A stretch of DNA of 64,000 bases from Cinclus cinclus (GCF_963662255.1 NC_085046.1:52236570-52300569), one strand, 5' to 3'. Positions 1-32,353 are shown, numbered from the stretch's first letter. Numbers and translations are program-made. Notes: generated by a model from the sequence alone, not told the origin.

Positions 1-19591
<19,591 letters not shown>

Positions 19592-19705
19592 CCTTCCTCG
19601 CCAACAAATGTGACGTAGAGTTTGTTCCGCTGGAGCTCCTTGCGTGAATACGCCATTACCTGGTTGAAGGTGCCTTCCAGCAAGTGGTCACGCCGTATAA
19701 TTAAC
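19592..19705 (-). CDS. HECW1: HECW1 exon: HECT N-lobe
   Basis: The exon is 114 nt, phase 2 at both ends, residues 991-1028. It begins [20 protein letters not shown] and continues with [18 protein letters not shown]. This is the canonical opening of a NEDD4-family HECT N-lobe (basic strand, then the helix ending in the LYV.F.GEEG strand). The acceptor is CTTTGCAG|GTT and the donor GAAGG|GTAGGG. Confidence 0.96.
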
Positions 19706-21075
19706 CTGCAAAGGGCAGCAGAAATAGAGATCTGATGATTGAGTCTTGTGTGAGCTTGTGAGGCTGAAGGTAAACAACAGCTGTAAAGAGCAACATTTGT
19801 TCTCAGAGAATTTAATAAAACTGCATCTGCTGGTGCACGTGCTACTTGACCATTACAGGTTTCCAGGAGCTGTTCCATCAGCTTTTCTATGTGCCTTGAA
19901 GAGAATTCCTTCGCAATCCCATGATCAGGTTCAAAGTGCTGCTCTACTGCTAAGACTCTCTGCAACAACCCATACATACAAATTTATATGGTAGAGGGGG
20001 CTGTGAGTTTCCTTTGTACATGAAGTCACAGCTTTCTGGAATTGGCCCCAAACACTTCCTGGATTTAATCCAGTGAATGTCCATGGAAATACTGCTTCTG
20101 TGGCAGGGGAAGCAAAGGGAGTATCACCCTCTGTTTATACAACACATCTCTCATTCCCTTACTAATCTCTAAAACAACTTAATGAATAGTACTTTTACAC
20201 ACCATCTGTGCAAGAAACCCTTCTTGTTCATATGTTCATGGACATTTTAAAACAGACCTAAAATATATTCCGTGTCTGCCTTGGACCCATTTAGCAGGAC
20301 ACCAAAAGGGGCAACCACCAGCTAGGACTCCTCAGCTCTGTAAGATCATTTTGCTGATGATGTTTGCCTGGAATAAATTGCTTGGCTTCATACTTTTATT
20401 TTTTTCCACAACAGATGTCCTTTGGTAGGAAGCCAACCTGAGGCATAAATCCAACCAGATGCCCAGGAAATACCTGAGAAACACAGAGCCCTTTGGCAGA
20501 ATTAGATAACTAGACTGAGCACAAGTAGATACAGACTCAAAAGCCAACTAAGAAGATGTATGGGAAGAAACTCCACAATCCTATGAGAGCCCCAAACACA
20601 TGAAGACTGGCAGAAATCTCTCCAGTTCAAATCTAGGAGGGCTACCAACACAAAGAACTATGGAATGTTAAACCTGCATGTACAGATTAATTTCTGTAGG
20701 ATCATGTTCTGGTCCTGAGTTATACTGATATGTAGATCCAAATAATTTGGAGTCATCCCACCATTACAATGATATAACTGTTGTTAATATCTGGTGGGTG
20801 TTTGCCTGGAAAGATAATTCTGCTGCTGGCAAATTATGGATAGGAATATGAATATCCCTGTCAAATAGGTAGGAAATGGGAGTATAAGAGAATACGAATC
20901 TTTAAGAAGTAAAACTCCTTGGGCAGGTTATATAAAGATATTATCTTTCCCTTACGGTTATGCAAAAATGCAAATCCAGGGTGTTTTACACTCCCTATCC
21001 CTGTCTTCATGGATAATGAAAGACAAACCACAAAGTTATGCCCTGTTAGACTAATCGAGTGATTTTAATACTCAC
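19706..21075 (-). other. HECW1: HECW1 intron, 1,370 nt
   Basis: GT-AG intron (donor GTGAGT). Unique sequence; nothing recognised. Confidence 0.8.
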
Positions 21076-21196
21076 TTAATTTTCCCTGGACCTTGCCCAT
21101 ATCCTTTGGCTTCAAGTTTTCGATAGAAATTGCGCAGCTTGGCTTCAAAGTCCCTCCTGTATGGAGAAGGTGCTCTTGCGCTTGCTCGCTGCAGCC
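21076..21196 (-). CDS. HECW1: HECW1 exon: entry into the HECT domain
   Basis: The exon is 121 nt, phase 1 in and 2 out, residues 951-990. It begins [20 protein letters not shown] and ends [26 protein letters not shown] is the helix at the front edge of the HECT N-lobe. The acceptor is TCCCTCCAG|GGC and the donor ATTAA|GTGAGT. Confidence 0.95.
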
Positions 21197-23379
21197 CTGG
21201 AGGGAAAATGAACAGCATCCTAAGGTTTAAGAGGCTTGACATTCTTCCAAATCATGCAGCTTCTTTTTCCAGACAGAACGGATTAATAAATATGTTAGGA
21301 ACTTTTTGAAGGTATACAGTGCACTCAGTGTTATTTTTGCTCTACCTGGTATCAACAGAGTTGTAAGTTCCTGCAATACAGTGATTGCAATGAACTTCCA
21401 GAGACTGTATCCTCTTCACCAAAAGTACTGTTAAACTCACCTTGTGTGTGCCCTTGTGTTGCGTCTGCCTTTCGCTGTGATTGAATGGAAACTGAAGGAT
21501 CAAGAAAGGCATGAGAAAGGCTGACACGTGTATCTGCCTTTCATGGTCAGTGGCATTTAGGCTTTCTTATCCTTTTACACTTTTATGAGAGCTCTCTCCT
21601 CTGCACTGTATAGGAGATTCCCTTATTTGGCAGGATTAAACCTCTGAAATTCAGAGCAATGCTTCCCATTGGAGCCCAGCACCCTAGCCAAGCTGGGAGT
21701 CAGGTTTCCCTGTGTTAATCTGACTGTATATTAAACACTTCCAGCTATCAACACAAAACCCCTCTGTGGCACCAAAAGGGATTTCTGTCAGCAAGAAATG
21801 CTACATTTCCCTATTATGATTCACACATACAACAGATTTTTCAGCAATTTGGAACCTGTTTTGTTTAGAAGGCTGCATTCTCAAAGTAGGTGATTACTCT
21901 TTTTATATAAACAAGTGCCATGCCATAAAAGGCCAAAGAATAGATTAATGAAATCCCATTTCTCTTGAAATCCCATTTCTCTATCTCATTACGAAAGACA
22001 ATGAAAAGCCCAGCCCTTTTATGAGAAATCTGGCAGCGAATGCTCCACAGGAAAGAAAAAAAAGCACATCACACTTAGTGTGAGCCCAAAGTATCGTGGT
22101 TGCCATAAGGGAAGGACATTACTGTCTCTGCCGGTAAAACAGAAAGGTGCATTTACATGCAGCGCAAAGAGAATTGCTTGCAACACTTTTTTCTTCTGGC
22201 AGCCTTTTGTTTTCCCCCAGGAAATAACAGAGCACCCCCAGGTGCTCTCATGGGCTCTATAACCAGAACAGAAATTAGCAAGTAGACACTGTGGCTGGAA
22301 ATGAGTATTTGCCCTTGTGTTTTCACAAGAACAGTCTCCTAGGTCACATTTGTGCCATATACTTGGATTTTTTTGTCTTGTAGGAGACTTGCTTATGACC
22401 TGTCCCGATATAGATATGGGGAACTTGTTTTAACAATGGTGTTAAAACTCATTAGTGAAAATAGGACATAATGACAGAACACTGTCCTCCTGTAGAGAAG
22501 GGTTCAGCATTTAACTTCTTCACATCAAAAAACTTTTCCATTTTCCACAGCCACATCCAAGCCACATCCATTGAACTTCTCTTGTCCATTAATTTTGTTT
22601 GAAATCAGATAATTTAAATGCATGCTCAAAAAAACTCAGCCAAAAATGGAGTTCTTCAGATCACATTTCTGTTGATTCTCTCAAAATGGCCATTGGACAC
22701 AGCCACTCAATGAGACTGTGGTGGGGGTTGTGTCTCTTGGCAAAAGGGAGACATTAGCTCCTCAAATTTCTATAGCATAAACAATAACTGCAGAGACATA
22801 GCACAGCTGGAAATAACCTTCTCAGACAGCATGTCTTTCTGGAATATATGTTTCCTGTCGAATCTAAGTTAATGGGCTCAACACGGGAGGTCAGGCTAGA
22901 CAATGAAGATGATCCCCTCAGGTCTCAAAATAGATGCACCTTGGGAAGAAGTGAAGTTTTTGGAATATCAGATTAAGGAGATTGAACTTTAGAGGTACTG
23001 GAAGTGTTGCAACACACCTTCAATTTGGAAGGTGCTCTTTGCTGCTGTCACATAAAATTAATGTGCTTCCATGTCAATGACTTATGCTTGGAGAACACCA
23101 TTCTGTTTCTCATCCTAATGCTTTCCAATGATATAAAAAACAGCAAAATACCTTCTTCCACATGGGCAAATCTGTGTTTCAGCTACTGCTAACACTTCAA
23201 CAGATACACAGTAGCACTGGAAACTGATCCAGCAAAAAAATGCAGCTGGGATCTGATTTGGAGTGGCCGCTGGAATTAGCAGGCTGACAGCTGATGCTGG
23301 CTCTGAATCTGCTCCTTTCTATTTACTAGAAGAAATATGACAAATGCAAGATTTTGTCCTAATTTCCCCATCTCCTTAC
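21197..23379 (-). other. HECW1: HECW1 intron, 2,183 nt
   Basis: GT-AG intron. It contains the 17-bp direct duplication at 21950; nothing else was recognised. Confidence 0.8.
21950..21983. repeat. 17-bp direct duplication
   Basis: gaaatcccatttctctt is followed at once by gaaatcccatttctcta, a simple two-copy intronic tandem duplication. Confidence 0.9.
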
Positions 23380-23489
23380 CTGGAGAATTTTGGGGTGATG
23401 AACAGGGTGAGCAGCGAGGAGAAAAACTGTAACCTGGATGGAAGGCAGCCTGCAATGGTATGTAGGACATGATATCCTCTTCAAAAAGG
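23380..23489 (-). CDS. HECW1: HECW1 exon: Ser/Pro-rich pre-HECT linker
   Basis: The exon is 110 nt, phase 2 in and 1 out, residues 914-950. It begins [20 protein letters not shown] and continues with [17 protein letters not shown]. Several Ser-Pro steps could be proline-directed phosphorylation sites (inference). The acceptor is TGCATGCAG|CC and the donor CTCCAG|GTAAGG. Confidence 0.94.
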
Positions 23490-24482
23490 CTGCATGCAAA
23501 AAGTCACAGGGAGAGATTTAGTCACATTCATCACATGAAGGAATGTAAATATGCAGTATGGCTCAAATTCACTCTGTAAGATGTTTGGGTGAATCTCTGA
23601 AGTCATGGATTCTAAAAAATCCATAGGTTTTCCAAAGACAGCCTGGTCACTAGCAATGAAGAACAAAATTAATTTTAATAGATGTTTCATGTTAACATGA
23701 CAGCCCACTGATGGAGGGCAAAGATGTAAGGCTATGTAGGAAACAGGAACACCTTCAACACAGTAGCAGAGAGAAGTAAAGATGCACACTGTCTCCCAGG
23801 CTGTTTTCCTTGGGTCATTTTCATGTAGTTCAGTGCTTTGACCCTTTGAATTGAAATGGTGGGAGTAAGTTGCAAACTTCTTGCATTAGGCAGTGCTGTT
23901 ACACTACACCAACCCCACCTGGGTAATGCAACATTTCCCATCTCAGACCAAGACAATAAAATAAGTTCTTAGCTATACTGAGAAGAAGTAGGACCTAAAG
24001 ACCAAGCTCTCTGGTTCCAGTACAAACTGAAGCCTTATCTTCATTACCCAAACAATCCTCACTGCACTGGGCATTGAGGTTTCATGCATGTGTGGCAGCA
24101 CTGCTTTAGTAAAATTATCAATTTCATGAGCAGTTACATTGCTGGAGTGAGAAAGACGGGATTTTTTTCCTCTCTTTTTTGTTTTTTCTTTCTTTAAAAA
24201 ACAAGATTTTTTTCCATTAAAAGCAAACATTTTGACCTGAATTTTTTTTTATCTGCTACTTGATGGTAACAACCATACTGACTGAGCTGGCTGGATTTAC
24301 TGCAGAGATGGAGGCTGCCTTCCAGGAAGTACAAATTGACAGATACACTCTGGCTGAGTCATTTTGGATGGCTATCAGTATGACCTGATTTAACAATACC
24401 TTTTCAATTATGCTGAGAAAGAGCCAGATAGTTTCCCTGGTACTGTAAGTAATGATATTATGCTATTGACCAAACTGATTAC
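23490..24482 (-). other. HECW1: HECW1 intron, 993 nt
   Basis: GT-AG intron with T-rich and A-rich patches around 24165-24250. No element was recognised. Confidence 0.8.
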
Positions 24483-24566
24483 CTCAGCAGAATTACTAAA
24501 TCTGCATCACACGACAACTTTTCAAGCCCATGTGTACCCTCTGTCCGAATGTAATGGATCTTCTCC
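24483..24566 (-). CDS. HECW1: HECW1 exon: pre-HECT linker
   Basis: This is the smallest exon, 84 nt, phase 2 at both ends, residues 886-913. It begins REKIHYIRTEGTHGLEKLSC and ends DADLVILL. The acceptor is TATGTTTCAG|GG and the donor TGAG|GTAATC. It continues the conserved pre-HECT helical region. Being symmetric, it could be skipped without a frameshift. Confidence 0.94.
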
Positions 24567-26539
24567 CTGAAACATAAGTGATTATTATGGAGAGGAGAAG
24601 AAAAAAAAAAAGACAAAGCCAGAAAAAAACCCATTATCACAGCTTGAGCCATGCATAGAGTTATTATTCTTTGGTATTTTGCCAGTTCCCATTTGTCCTT
24701 ATAAAAATGGCAAACATCCTATATGGCCGATTCATTTTCTACTCTTCCTAACAAACTTGCAAAGAAAATTCGATATCTATAATTCAGTTTAATGATGCAA
24801 AAGAAAGAGATGTTATTTCCCATTTTTAGAAAACGGAGTGATTCTTAGTCCTCCAGTTTCATGTGTCGGACCACCAACCACAGATTTTTTGTGTAAGTCT
24901 ACAACTAACATAGCACTTTTTGTTAACAGAATTTGCAGTAATATCACTTCCTTTCCCTCTGTCAGTTCCATCTGGTAAATATCACTTGAACATACACTTG
25001 ATATGAATTAAACTTGGTATGAATTAAACACACAGATGCTACAGAGTAAAAAGGGTGTTGCACTTGTAAAATCATACCTGTTGTTAATAAGGACTAGGAA
25101 ACATAGGATACAATGTTATCAGCAGATTAGGACCATGGAAGATACACATCTACACCCCAGCCTAACAATGTGTTTCTAAAGCATTGCAGTGTCTAAATGT
25201 TTTTACTCTAGTATTAAGACAAAATATTATACCACAAGTCAAGGATGTGCTTTAGAGCCTTTCAATCAATGTCTATAAAAGACAGATGTTTGCATCCTAG
25301 GAGTTTGCTTAATACCTGCTGCATGAGCATTAGACAGTAGCTTGGATCACTCCTGGCCCAAGGTATAACCAGCAATGACTTGGAGGCAAAAGGCTCAATA
25401 TCCTGTTACAAATCGCATTATGCACTGGCTAAACTGTCCAGTCCCTATCACTGGTCAATTCTGTTCTCTGCTCAAAAGGAGATAAAAGCATTATCTGCTC
25501 TCTGGGAAATGAGAATTCAAGTTACAGGTGAGAAAAAAAAAATTGTCTGGAATAATTTGATGGCGAAGGTAAAAAATTCTCAGTTACAGAATTGTACATC
25601 TTGAATACTGAGAGTATTTTTCATTCTATCTCTGGTTGTATTTGCATGTATCAGTTCCTCCAGAAGGGAAGTCTAATCCTTACATCCAAAGAATTCTTTG
25701 TCTGGCCTTAAGAGGTAAATGAGGAATCAGTAAGGCTACCAGCAGAAAACACACTGCAGGAATTTGGAGGTCCTCTCCTCCTTCAGCAGCCCTGCAGCCA
25801 CACTTCTGTGCTGCACAGTACAACCTAAACTCTTGGTCAAACTCTCAGCTGGTGCATACGAGCATCGCTGACATTTATTAATGCCATCTTAAGTTCTTGG
25901 CCAAAAACAGTTAATTCAAACTTTGGAATTTGAATAAGTTTAAGTTGTACTGGTGATTGGTTCTGTTTTCTGATGTTTTTAAAAAATCTAATCGGAAAGA
26001 AATGAGCCTAAGAAAGACACAATTTAACTACTTTGGAAAACTACTACCTTTAAGTCATGTGAGAAAGATTAAAGATAAGAGTACAATCCACTTCATAACA
26101 ATGTCCCTATTTATTGATAAAATCTAGGGTGACTATATCCATGACAGGGGTGTAAATCCAACCATGAAGCAAAATCCTGGCTCTGCTGGAGTTACTGGGG
26201 TTCTGCTGCTGATTTCCATGCAAACACTCTTTTAACTCTATCTTCTGAAAAGCAAAGTGATAATTGCAGGTGAAGACAAAATTTCTGCTATTCAGTAATA
26301 CTTAGAATAGAAATTAGACATGTCACTATTTGATCATATTTATTTTGGTTCTTCTTACTTCTTGGATGTCTGTGGAAAGTAACTATAGTAACCTCATGAA
26401 TCCTGGTGGTTCTCATCTACTCTTTAATGGTGACAGTTCAAGTTCATCTTATGTACTACAGTTACTATAATCTGGCTTTCCGCACTACAAAAAGCACTTC
26501 CTGGAAGTAGAGTACAGCAGTCTGCAAAAAAAATGGTAC
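24567..26539 (-). other. HECW1: HECW1 intron, 1,973 nt
   Basis: GT-AG intron whose donor GTACCA is weak. It has a poly(A) run near 24600; nothing else was recognised. Confidence 0.8.
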
Positions 26540-26636
26540 CTGAGTGCATGGTTTCTGGCCAAGCTGGGCTGACGCTCCTGCAGCATCTCAAAAATGTTGG
26601 GCTGGCGTAGAAATGCAACAATCTTGTCATTGTAAG
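26540..26636 (-). CDS. HECW1: HECW1 exon: linker between WW2 and HECT (second part)
   Basis: The exon is 97 nt, phase 1 in and 2 out, residues 854-885. It begins [20 protein letters not shown] and continues [12 protein letters not shown]. This stretch is nearly identical across HECW1 and HECW2, which suggests a structured helical segment before HECT. The acceptor is CTTTTTCAG|CTT. The donor CTCAG|GTACCA has no G at +5 and is weak. Confidence 0.95.
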
Positions 26637-26819
26637 CTGAAAAAGGTAAAAAAAAACCCAGAGGCTTTATTTGCCATGTCGCTGTGCCTCTGCAGGGGCA
26701 CACTGGCTGTAGTGCCAGTGAGGCACAGGGCAACATGAGGCAGCGCATGCAGCTGATGAGAAGTCCTAAAACCCACCTTTGTGAGCACTGCTTTGAGAAC
26801 AAGAAAAAATTTGGCTTAC
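26637..26819 (-). other. HECW1: HECW1 short intron, 183 nt, in frame and stop-free
   Basis: GT-AG intron with a good donor (GTAAGC) and a good acceptor (TTTTTCAG). It is exactly 61 codons long and, read in the frame of the flanking exons, has no stop. Retention would insert 61 residues beginning [20 protein letters not shown]. See findings. Confidence 0.9.
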
Positions 26820-26925
26820 CCAGAGGTAATGCCTCGTGGTGGTGCTGGTTTCGAATAGCTGTCACGAGACTATTGCCTGGTCTGGCCAACAGAGTAACTC
26901 CTCTGTTTCGAGAGACTTCAGAGGC
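26820..26925 (-). CDS. HECW1: HECW1 exon: linker between WW2 and HECT (first part)
   Basis: The exon is 106 nt, phase 0 in and 1 out, residues 819-853. It begins [20 protein letters not shown] and ends HHHEALPL. The acceptor is GTTGTAG|GCC and the donor CTCTGG|GTAAGC. It is separated from the next exon by only 183 nt. The frame stays open through that intron (see findings). Confidence 0.95.
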
Positions 26926-29900
26926 CTACAACATCAGAGAAAAGGAAAAGAATGATCAAAACTGACCACCAGTAGCTCACCAGTCAGTTAAAAGATCTGT
27001 CATCTTTACTTCTGTAACCTTCAGAATGGTCCATGATGCTGACTGAAGGACAGAAAGCATGCATGAAAATGATAGCTTTATACTCCAGTCAACCTAAATA
27101 ACGCAAGTAATTCAGTGCTTCCAAATGAAGATACACCATTATCCATAGCTCTCACACCTCCTCAGTGCTGAAGGCACCAGAATCCAAAAGTAAATGCATG
27201 TTAATATAAGTATTGCAGTGATGGACTTCTCTGGTTCAATGAAAATAAAATCTCTGTAGTGTCACACTACATACTCTGAAGTATCAAACATGTCTTGTTT
27301 TAGCATAACTGCATTACTTCAAGGTTTTTATGGTTTTTTTTCAACGTTTTTGAAAAGAGAAAAAACCCACAATACTGCAATGTTCACTCTGCACTGTTGA
27401 AGGGAAATTTCATAGTGGAAATAACATGAGGAAGGTGTTATCTTTGTAGATCACAGCACAGAAGAAGCCTGTATTGTCCCAGAAGGCTGCCTAACTTGCA
27501 TAACCCGAAATTGAATTGTATACATTAAAAAGAACATAATACAAAGAGCTGATAAAGAGAGTAGTAACAAGGAAATTTTTCACTGCCTCTTAACTGAGGC
27601 ACTTAAAGAAAACCACTGTTCTAAATACACTACCTAGCAAAGGGAATCATGTCAGGAAGGCAGTTTTCTTAAAAGATGGGAAAACTCTTCAGTATGAAGA
27701 TACTAAAAGCCAAACAATGACATCTGGCACTGGTTGCATTAAGGTATTACTTGCTGGATAACTTTCTGGGGACTTGTAGAAGTTGAGATGAACCCACCTG
27801 TCTCTCATTTTTCTCCAGAATACAGCCACAGTGAGGCCAAGAGAGGAATCATAGAATGGTGTGGGTTGGAAGGGACCTTAAAGATCACCTAGTTGCAACA
27901 CCTTGCTATGTGCAGGGACATCTTCCACTAAACCAGGTTGCTATGGCCCCCTCCAACCTGGTCTTAAAACACTTTCAGGCATGGAGCATCCAGAGCTTCT
28001 CCAGGCAGTATGTTCCAGTGCTTCACCACCCTCACAGTAAAGAATTTTTTCTTAATATCTGATCTCAATTTACCTTCTTCCAGTTTAAAGACACTCCCCC
28101 TTGTCCTGTGACTGCAGTGTGAGGCTGCATCAGGACAAGATGCACTAGGAATTCCAACTGCCACTCTACTGGGCTAATAGCTGCTCCTTTCTCACTGCAC
28201 AAATTATAGCATTTGGCAACCACTTCAGGAAGAAATCGCCCCTACTTCAATATTTTAAATGCTTAGCTCTGCATCCAAGCAAATGGTGCCAACCCATTTT
28301 CAGTGGTACAGCCAAATGCCAGGTCTTCCAACTGGATATACACAAAAACTGGGAAGCTAAATGTATCTGGCAAGCTGCCTTTTTGGAACCAATATAGCTT
28401 AGAATGTGTACATGTAACAAGACACCAGTCAATGCCCTTGATACATGTCAACACACTGGTTAAACAATAACTATTCTAACCAAACACACCATAATTTAAA
28501 AAACAAAACTGCTGTACAAGTGCATGGCAAATGTTTCACTCCATTATTCCTTCAGGATTTAATTTGCACCCATTTTCCGCCTTTGTCTCCTCGCACCGTC
28601 GCAGGCCAACTCACAATGAAAGTTTAGCTCAGGCTTGGGCAGCTTTTCCCCTGTGACCCAGGCATCCACCCCAGCAAGCATTTTGTGGCCTTTACGGCAT
28701 TCAATCCATGCTATGGCACAGGGAGGAACCTTAGGTGCAAGAGGTGCCCTATGATCCACAGCGGGCATGAGGACTGTGTGGGAGCAGCCATTTCTTGGGC
28801 TGTCTGTGGGCAGCACAGCCAGGATCACACACTGGCCTGTGACCAGTTCTACTAGTTAGGATGTGTGGGAGGGTGCTAAGGCATTGCTGGGCTCAGCTTC
28901 TCCACTTTTAGGGAGCCCTGGAGTTCAGGTGAGGATGCCTATTCCTCAGGTCCTTGTAGAACTGACTTGCAAGGGAACGTGGATGGCAGGCGAGTCTGTT
29001 TTCAAGGGTGAACGCTGATTCATCCTTGACAAGGATAAATCCTACACCCCTGTTGCTACACATTATTGTACTTACCAGAAGATAGAAAGGGGGAAAGGGA
29101 GGAATAACAGAGGAGTTAAACATATATTTCCCATAAAAATTAGCACCAGGTGGTATTTGTTCATCATTTGGGAACTGAAGGGTACTTCTGGCCAGCCTGG
29201 GCCTGGCTCCCTCTTCTTGCTCTTGTCACCACTCCTTTTGATTATCTTTCCAGTGCCTGGACATATTTCTCCCGGAGCAAGAATTTTGGAAGGAAATCTG
29301 TATAGTGCCTGTGAAAAGAAACTTTTGCTCTCTTCTTCCCATCTTCCCAGTTCTGATTTAAGAGATAAAATAATCTAGATTGTCAGAATCTGGTTCTGTA
29401 CACACCTCAATAAAGTGGTGTACTTCTCCTTGTTACCATCCCTAGACGTAGCTCATGCTGTATCTGATCTTTGCATATTTACACCTCCAAACTATTTTTC
29501 TCTGGCAACACAACAGGAAAATTCCCAGCCCTCTAATTAACTTCCTTTTTGCTAACAATTTTCTTTCCACTCTTAGCTAATAGAGTACAATTGATTGCTC
29601 CAATTCAGTGTTCAGTCAAAATCATCTAATCTACTATGACTTTCTAATTGAATAATTTCATTTTGATTAGCACATTATTTTCTAATAAAAAATAAAGAGT
29701 GACCCCTCTAATGATTCAGTGACCTGGCTGATATAGTGCAGAGTAATTGACAGATTTATGTCAGGTTTTAACAGCTTTGAAATTGATACTGGGATGTTGC
29801 AACCAGAGTGGATGGTCCAAACTACCAGAAGAGCCTTTCAAGATGCAATACCTTTTTCCTGGGTTTTATATCACTGCTGGATTTCAGAAGTCCATTTGAA

Positions 29901-32218
29901 TCCTGCTACTTGCTTGTTGTGGTTGGGTTGGTAAGAATTATATATTGCCATATTCTAGCACCTTCTCTGCTCTTCTTGCTAACCAGCACATCTTGCCTAT
30001 CCATTGTGGATGCCTGCTTCCTTCCTCTCACTGCCTTTAAAATCTCTACCCTGTAATCAGGTATGTTGATTTTCACTGCAGATGGGAAGTCCTTTAGAGG
30101 GAATAGAAACTGCTTACAAACTGTTCTGTTTATAGCAGTGGCAGAAGGAAAGGAATCACTTAGTTACCTATGCTTTAGTTACTGATGGCCACTACAGCTA
30201 CCTGAACTTTTCTTCCAAAAATCAGGTAACTAAGAGTGGCAACAACTCCCTTTCTCTTGTAAAATACTGATAACCTTAAGTAAGTGCTTAATAAAGAATT
30301 TGAAACATTTTTTTTCAACTTAATATATAAAACAATTTTAATATCAGATATCTAAACACAACAATGGAAGTTTTTGCAGAGGTCCTTTATTTCATTACCC
30401 TGGCTCTTTTCTGGCTCTCTTTTCTGTCTCCCTCTCTGCCAACCACAACTTCACTGTTCTGATGTCCTTCAGGCTCCTCTGACACATGTACATAACACTG
30501 AAAACTGGTGAGTTGTCCTTTGTGGTACTTCACACTGTCCTGGTGACAGCTTCCAGAGGCCACACCATCTGCTCAGCAGAGAAACCTCCAAGACTGCAGA
30601 CAGCTGACACATGGCCAGTACAAAGCCCCACGTGTGAGTCTACAGACATGATTTATAGGCCAAAGAACATCCAAATGCACTTGGAGGAAATGGCATGGAA
30701 CATGAGGCTCTTAATAAATGGACTGAGCTGCAAAGGGTTGAATATTTCCCTTGTAAATGAGGGACTTTTGGCACCAATCCAAAGTCCTTGGAAATCAATG
30801 GGAGCACTTCCAGTGGAGCAGCCGACACTTCCAAACTAGAAGCTACTTGACTATATGACAAAGAAGTTTGACTATGACGAGGGCATAGAAGCACTGTGGG
30901 ACCTGGGTCACCAGGACTGGGAGGTGACTATTTCATTGGCTGATGATGCTAGAACAGTGGCCTCAAAGTACAGTTTTTGATTTCCCCAGAAAATGACTAA
31001 TCAAAAGTATTCAATACTTTTGACTCCCTACTCTGTACAGGTTGTTTTTTTTGGGGGGGGAGGCGGGGTTTATTGCATATCGCTCCTTGCCAGCCTTGCC
31101 AGTGCCTGCAAAACTAAGTATTTTTGGGGCTAGGTCATCTAAGTTTCTCTGTGGTGTTTCTGTCCCTGACACGGTGATTTTGCAAGCAAGCCTCAGGCAA
31201 GAATGGGCTCAAGGATGAATGATGGTGCAGGTGGCTATCACTGTCATGCCAGTAATTCAATCACAGCAGGAACACTAAACAGAAGGCTGCTGGCAGAGGG
31301 CAGTTGCTAAGCTGGTGGGAAGATATGATTGAAACAGATACATTGATATACTTCTATCTTCAGAAAATATGGTGCTGTATTCACCCAAGATGGAGAAAAC
31401 ATGCCCAAGCTACTCATGCCTGATTTGCCTTTGGTCCTGAAGAACTGACCTCACACTCTGTCCAGCTCCTGATCCCAACCCACCTGTCAGTGAGACATAT
31501 ACAGACTGGACCCACTGTAATAAATTTTGATGCTAATTTCACAAGCACTTCTCTGGATATTTTTGTGGAAGTGAAAAATCCTTTCCCCATAGTTCATCTC
31601 TAGTTCTATTCAGCAACAATCTTTACAAATGTTTAACTGCATGGATTTATTGGATGAAGAGTCTGATTGCTGGTAGTTTTTCCTACTTACATCCACAATA
31701 CAAACACAGTATTTATGCTTCTTTCAAGCCTGTCTATGACCCTCAGTGATAAAAATCATGGCCATGATACATAGGAAAGATATTTAATATGACTGAAAGC
31801 TGGGAAAGCAAACCTCAGCATACATTACTGCACTACTTCTAGGGAGTCTATCTTTTCAGAACAGAGTGTACAGTGGGGAATGAAGAAACATATGAGGTAC
31901 CATGCTACAAAAAAATTAATGAATAACTTCAGTAAAGCAAGGCCAGGATGTCAAATATGGATTTTTTTAAAAAATCCATTCTGTCATCACTTCAGTTTTG
32001 CTTTACTAGCTTATTATTTTATTCTGAAAACCATCAAAATATAAACCAGCAAGCTCTGAAATAAACCCTTTAGAAAGACAAAAATATCCCTTTCATTGTC
32101 TTTGGAAGATAGACATTCACAAAACAGTGTGTGTTGATGCTTTTAAAATATAAAAAGTTCTTATAATTCCAGAGAAGACTGCTGTCAGAGGTTCCTGAGT
32201 TGATATGAGCACAGTTAC
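26926..32218 (-). other. HECW1: HECW1 intron, 5,293 nt
   Basis: GT-AG intron. It carries the main CR1 fragment (27847-28120) and an AT-rich stretch dense in TAATT/ATTA motifs (29530-29755). A short G run lies near 31053. The rest is unique sequence. Confidence 0.8.
27847..28120 (-). mobile_element. CR1 LINE fragment, 3' end, 5'-truncated
   Basis: The plus strand starts atcatagaatggtgtgggtt and continues with ggaagggaccttaaagatca, the reverse complement of the classic CR1 3' tail. Beyond it the minus strand still reads as the last residues of the CR1 ORF2 (KLRSDIKKKFFTVRVVKHWN), in a frame broken further on. The element is therefore minus-oriented, like HECW1, and truncated at its 5' end. The upper boundary is approximate. 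CR1 is the main support for an avian or sauropsid source. Confidence 0.93.
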
Positions 32219-32353
32219 CTCTCCAGCACTGTAGCTACGAAGTCGCTGCAGATGTTGCCGGTGAGTCAGGTGATTTGGGAGGCGCCCATTCTGCAGCGGG
32301 ATCCTGGGATCTATGAAGGTGGTAGCACGGCTATTGTGGTCAACGAAGAAAGA
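32219..32353 (-). CDS. HECW1: HECW1 exon: second half of WW2
   Basis: The exon is 135 nt, 45 codons, phase 0 at both ends, residues 774-818. [17 protein letters not shown] completes WW2. The usual second Trp is Phe (F786), a replacement I recall as normal in this family. The following [18 protein letters not shown] and LRSYSAGE are the clearest HECW1-versus-HECW2 markers in the window. The acceptor is TGTTTCAG|TCT and the donor GGAGAG|GTAACT. Confidence 0.96.

Noticed and set aside
19706..19977. Open frame continuing past the HECT exon (ending [11 protein letters not shown]...) into the intron
   Set aside because: The extension is not HECW1-like, and the acceptor CTTTGCAG|GTT gives a perfect phase match with the previous exon.
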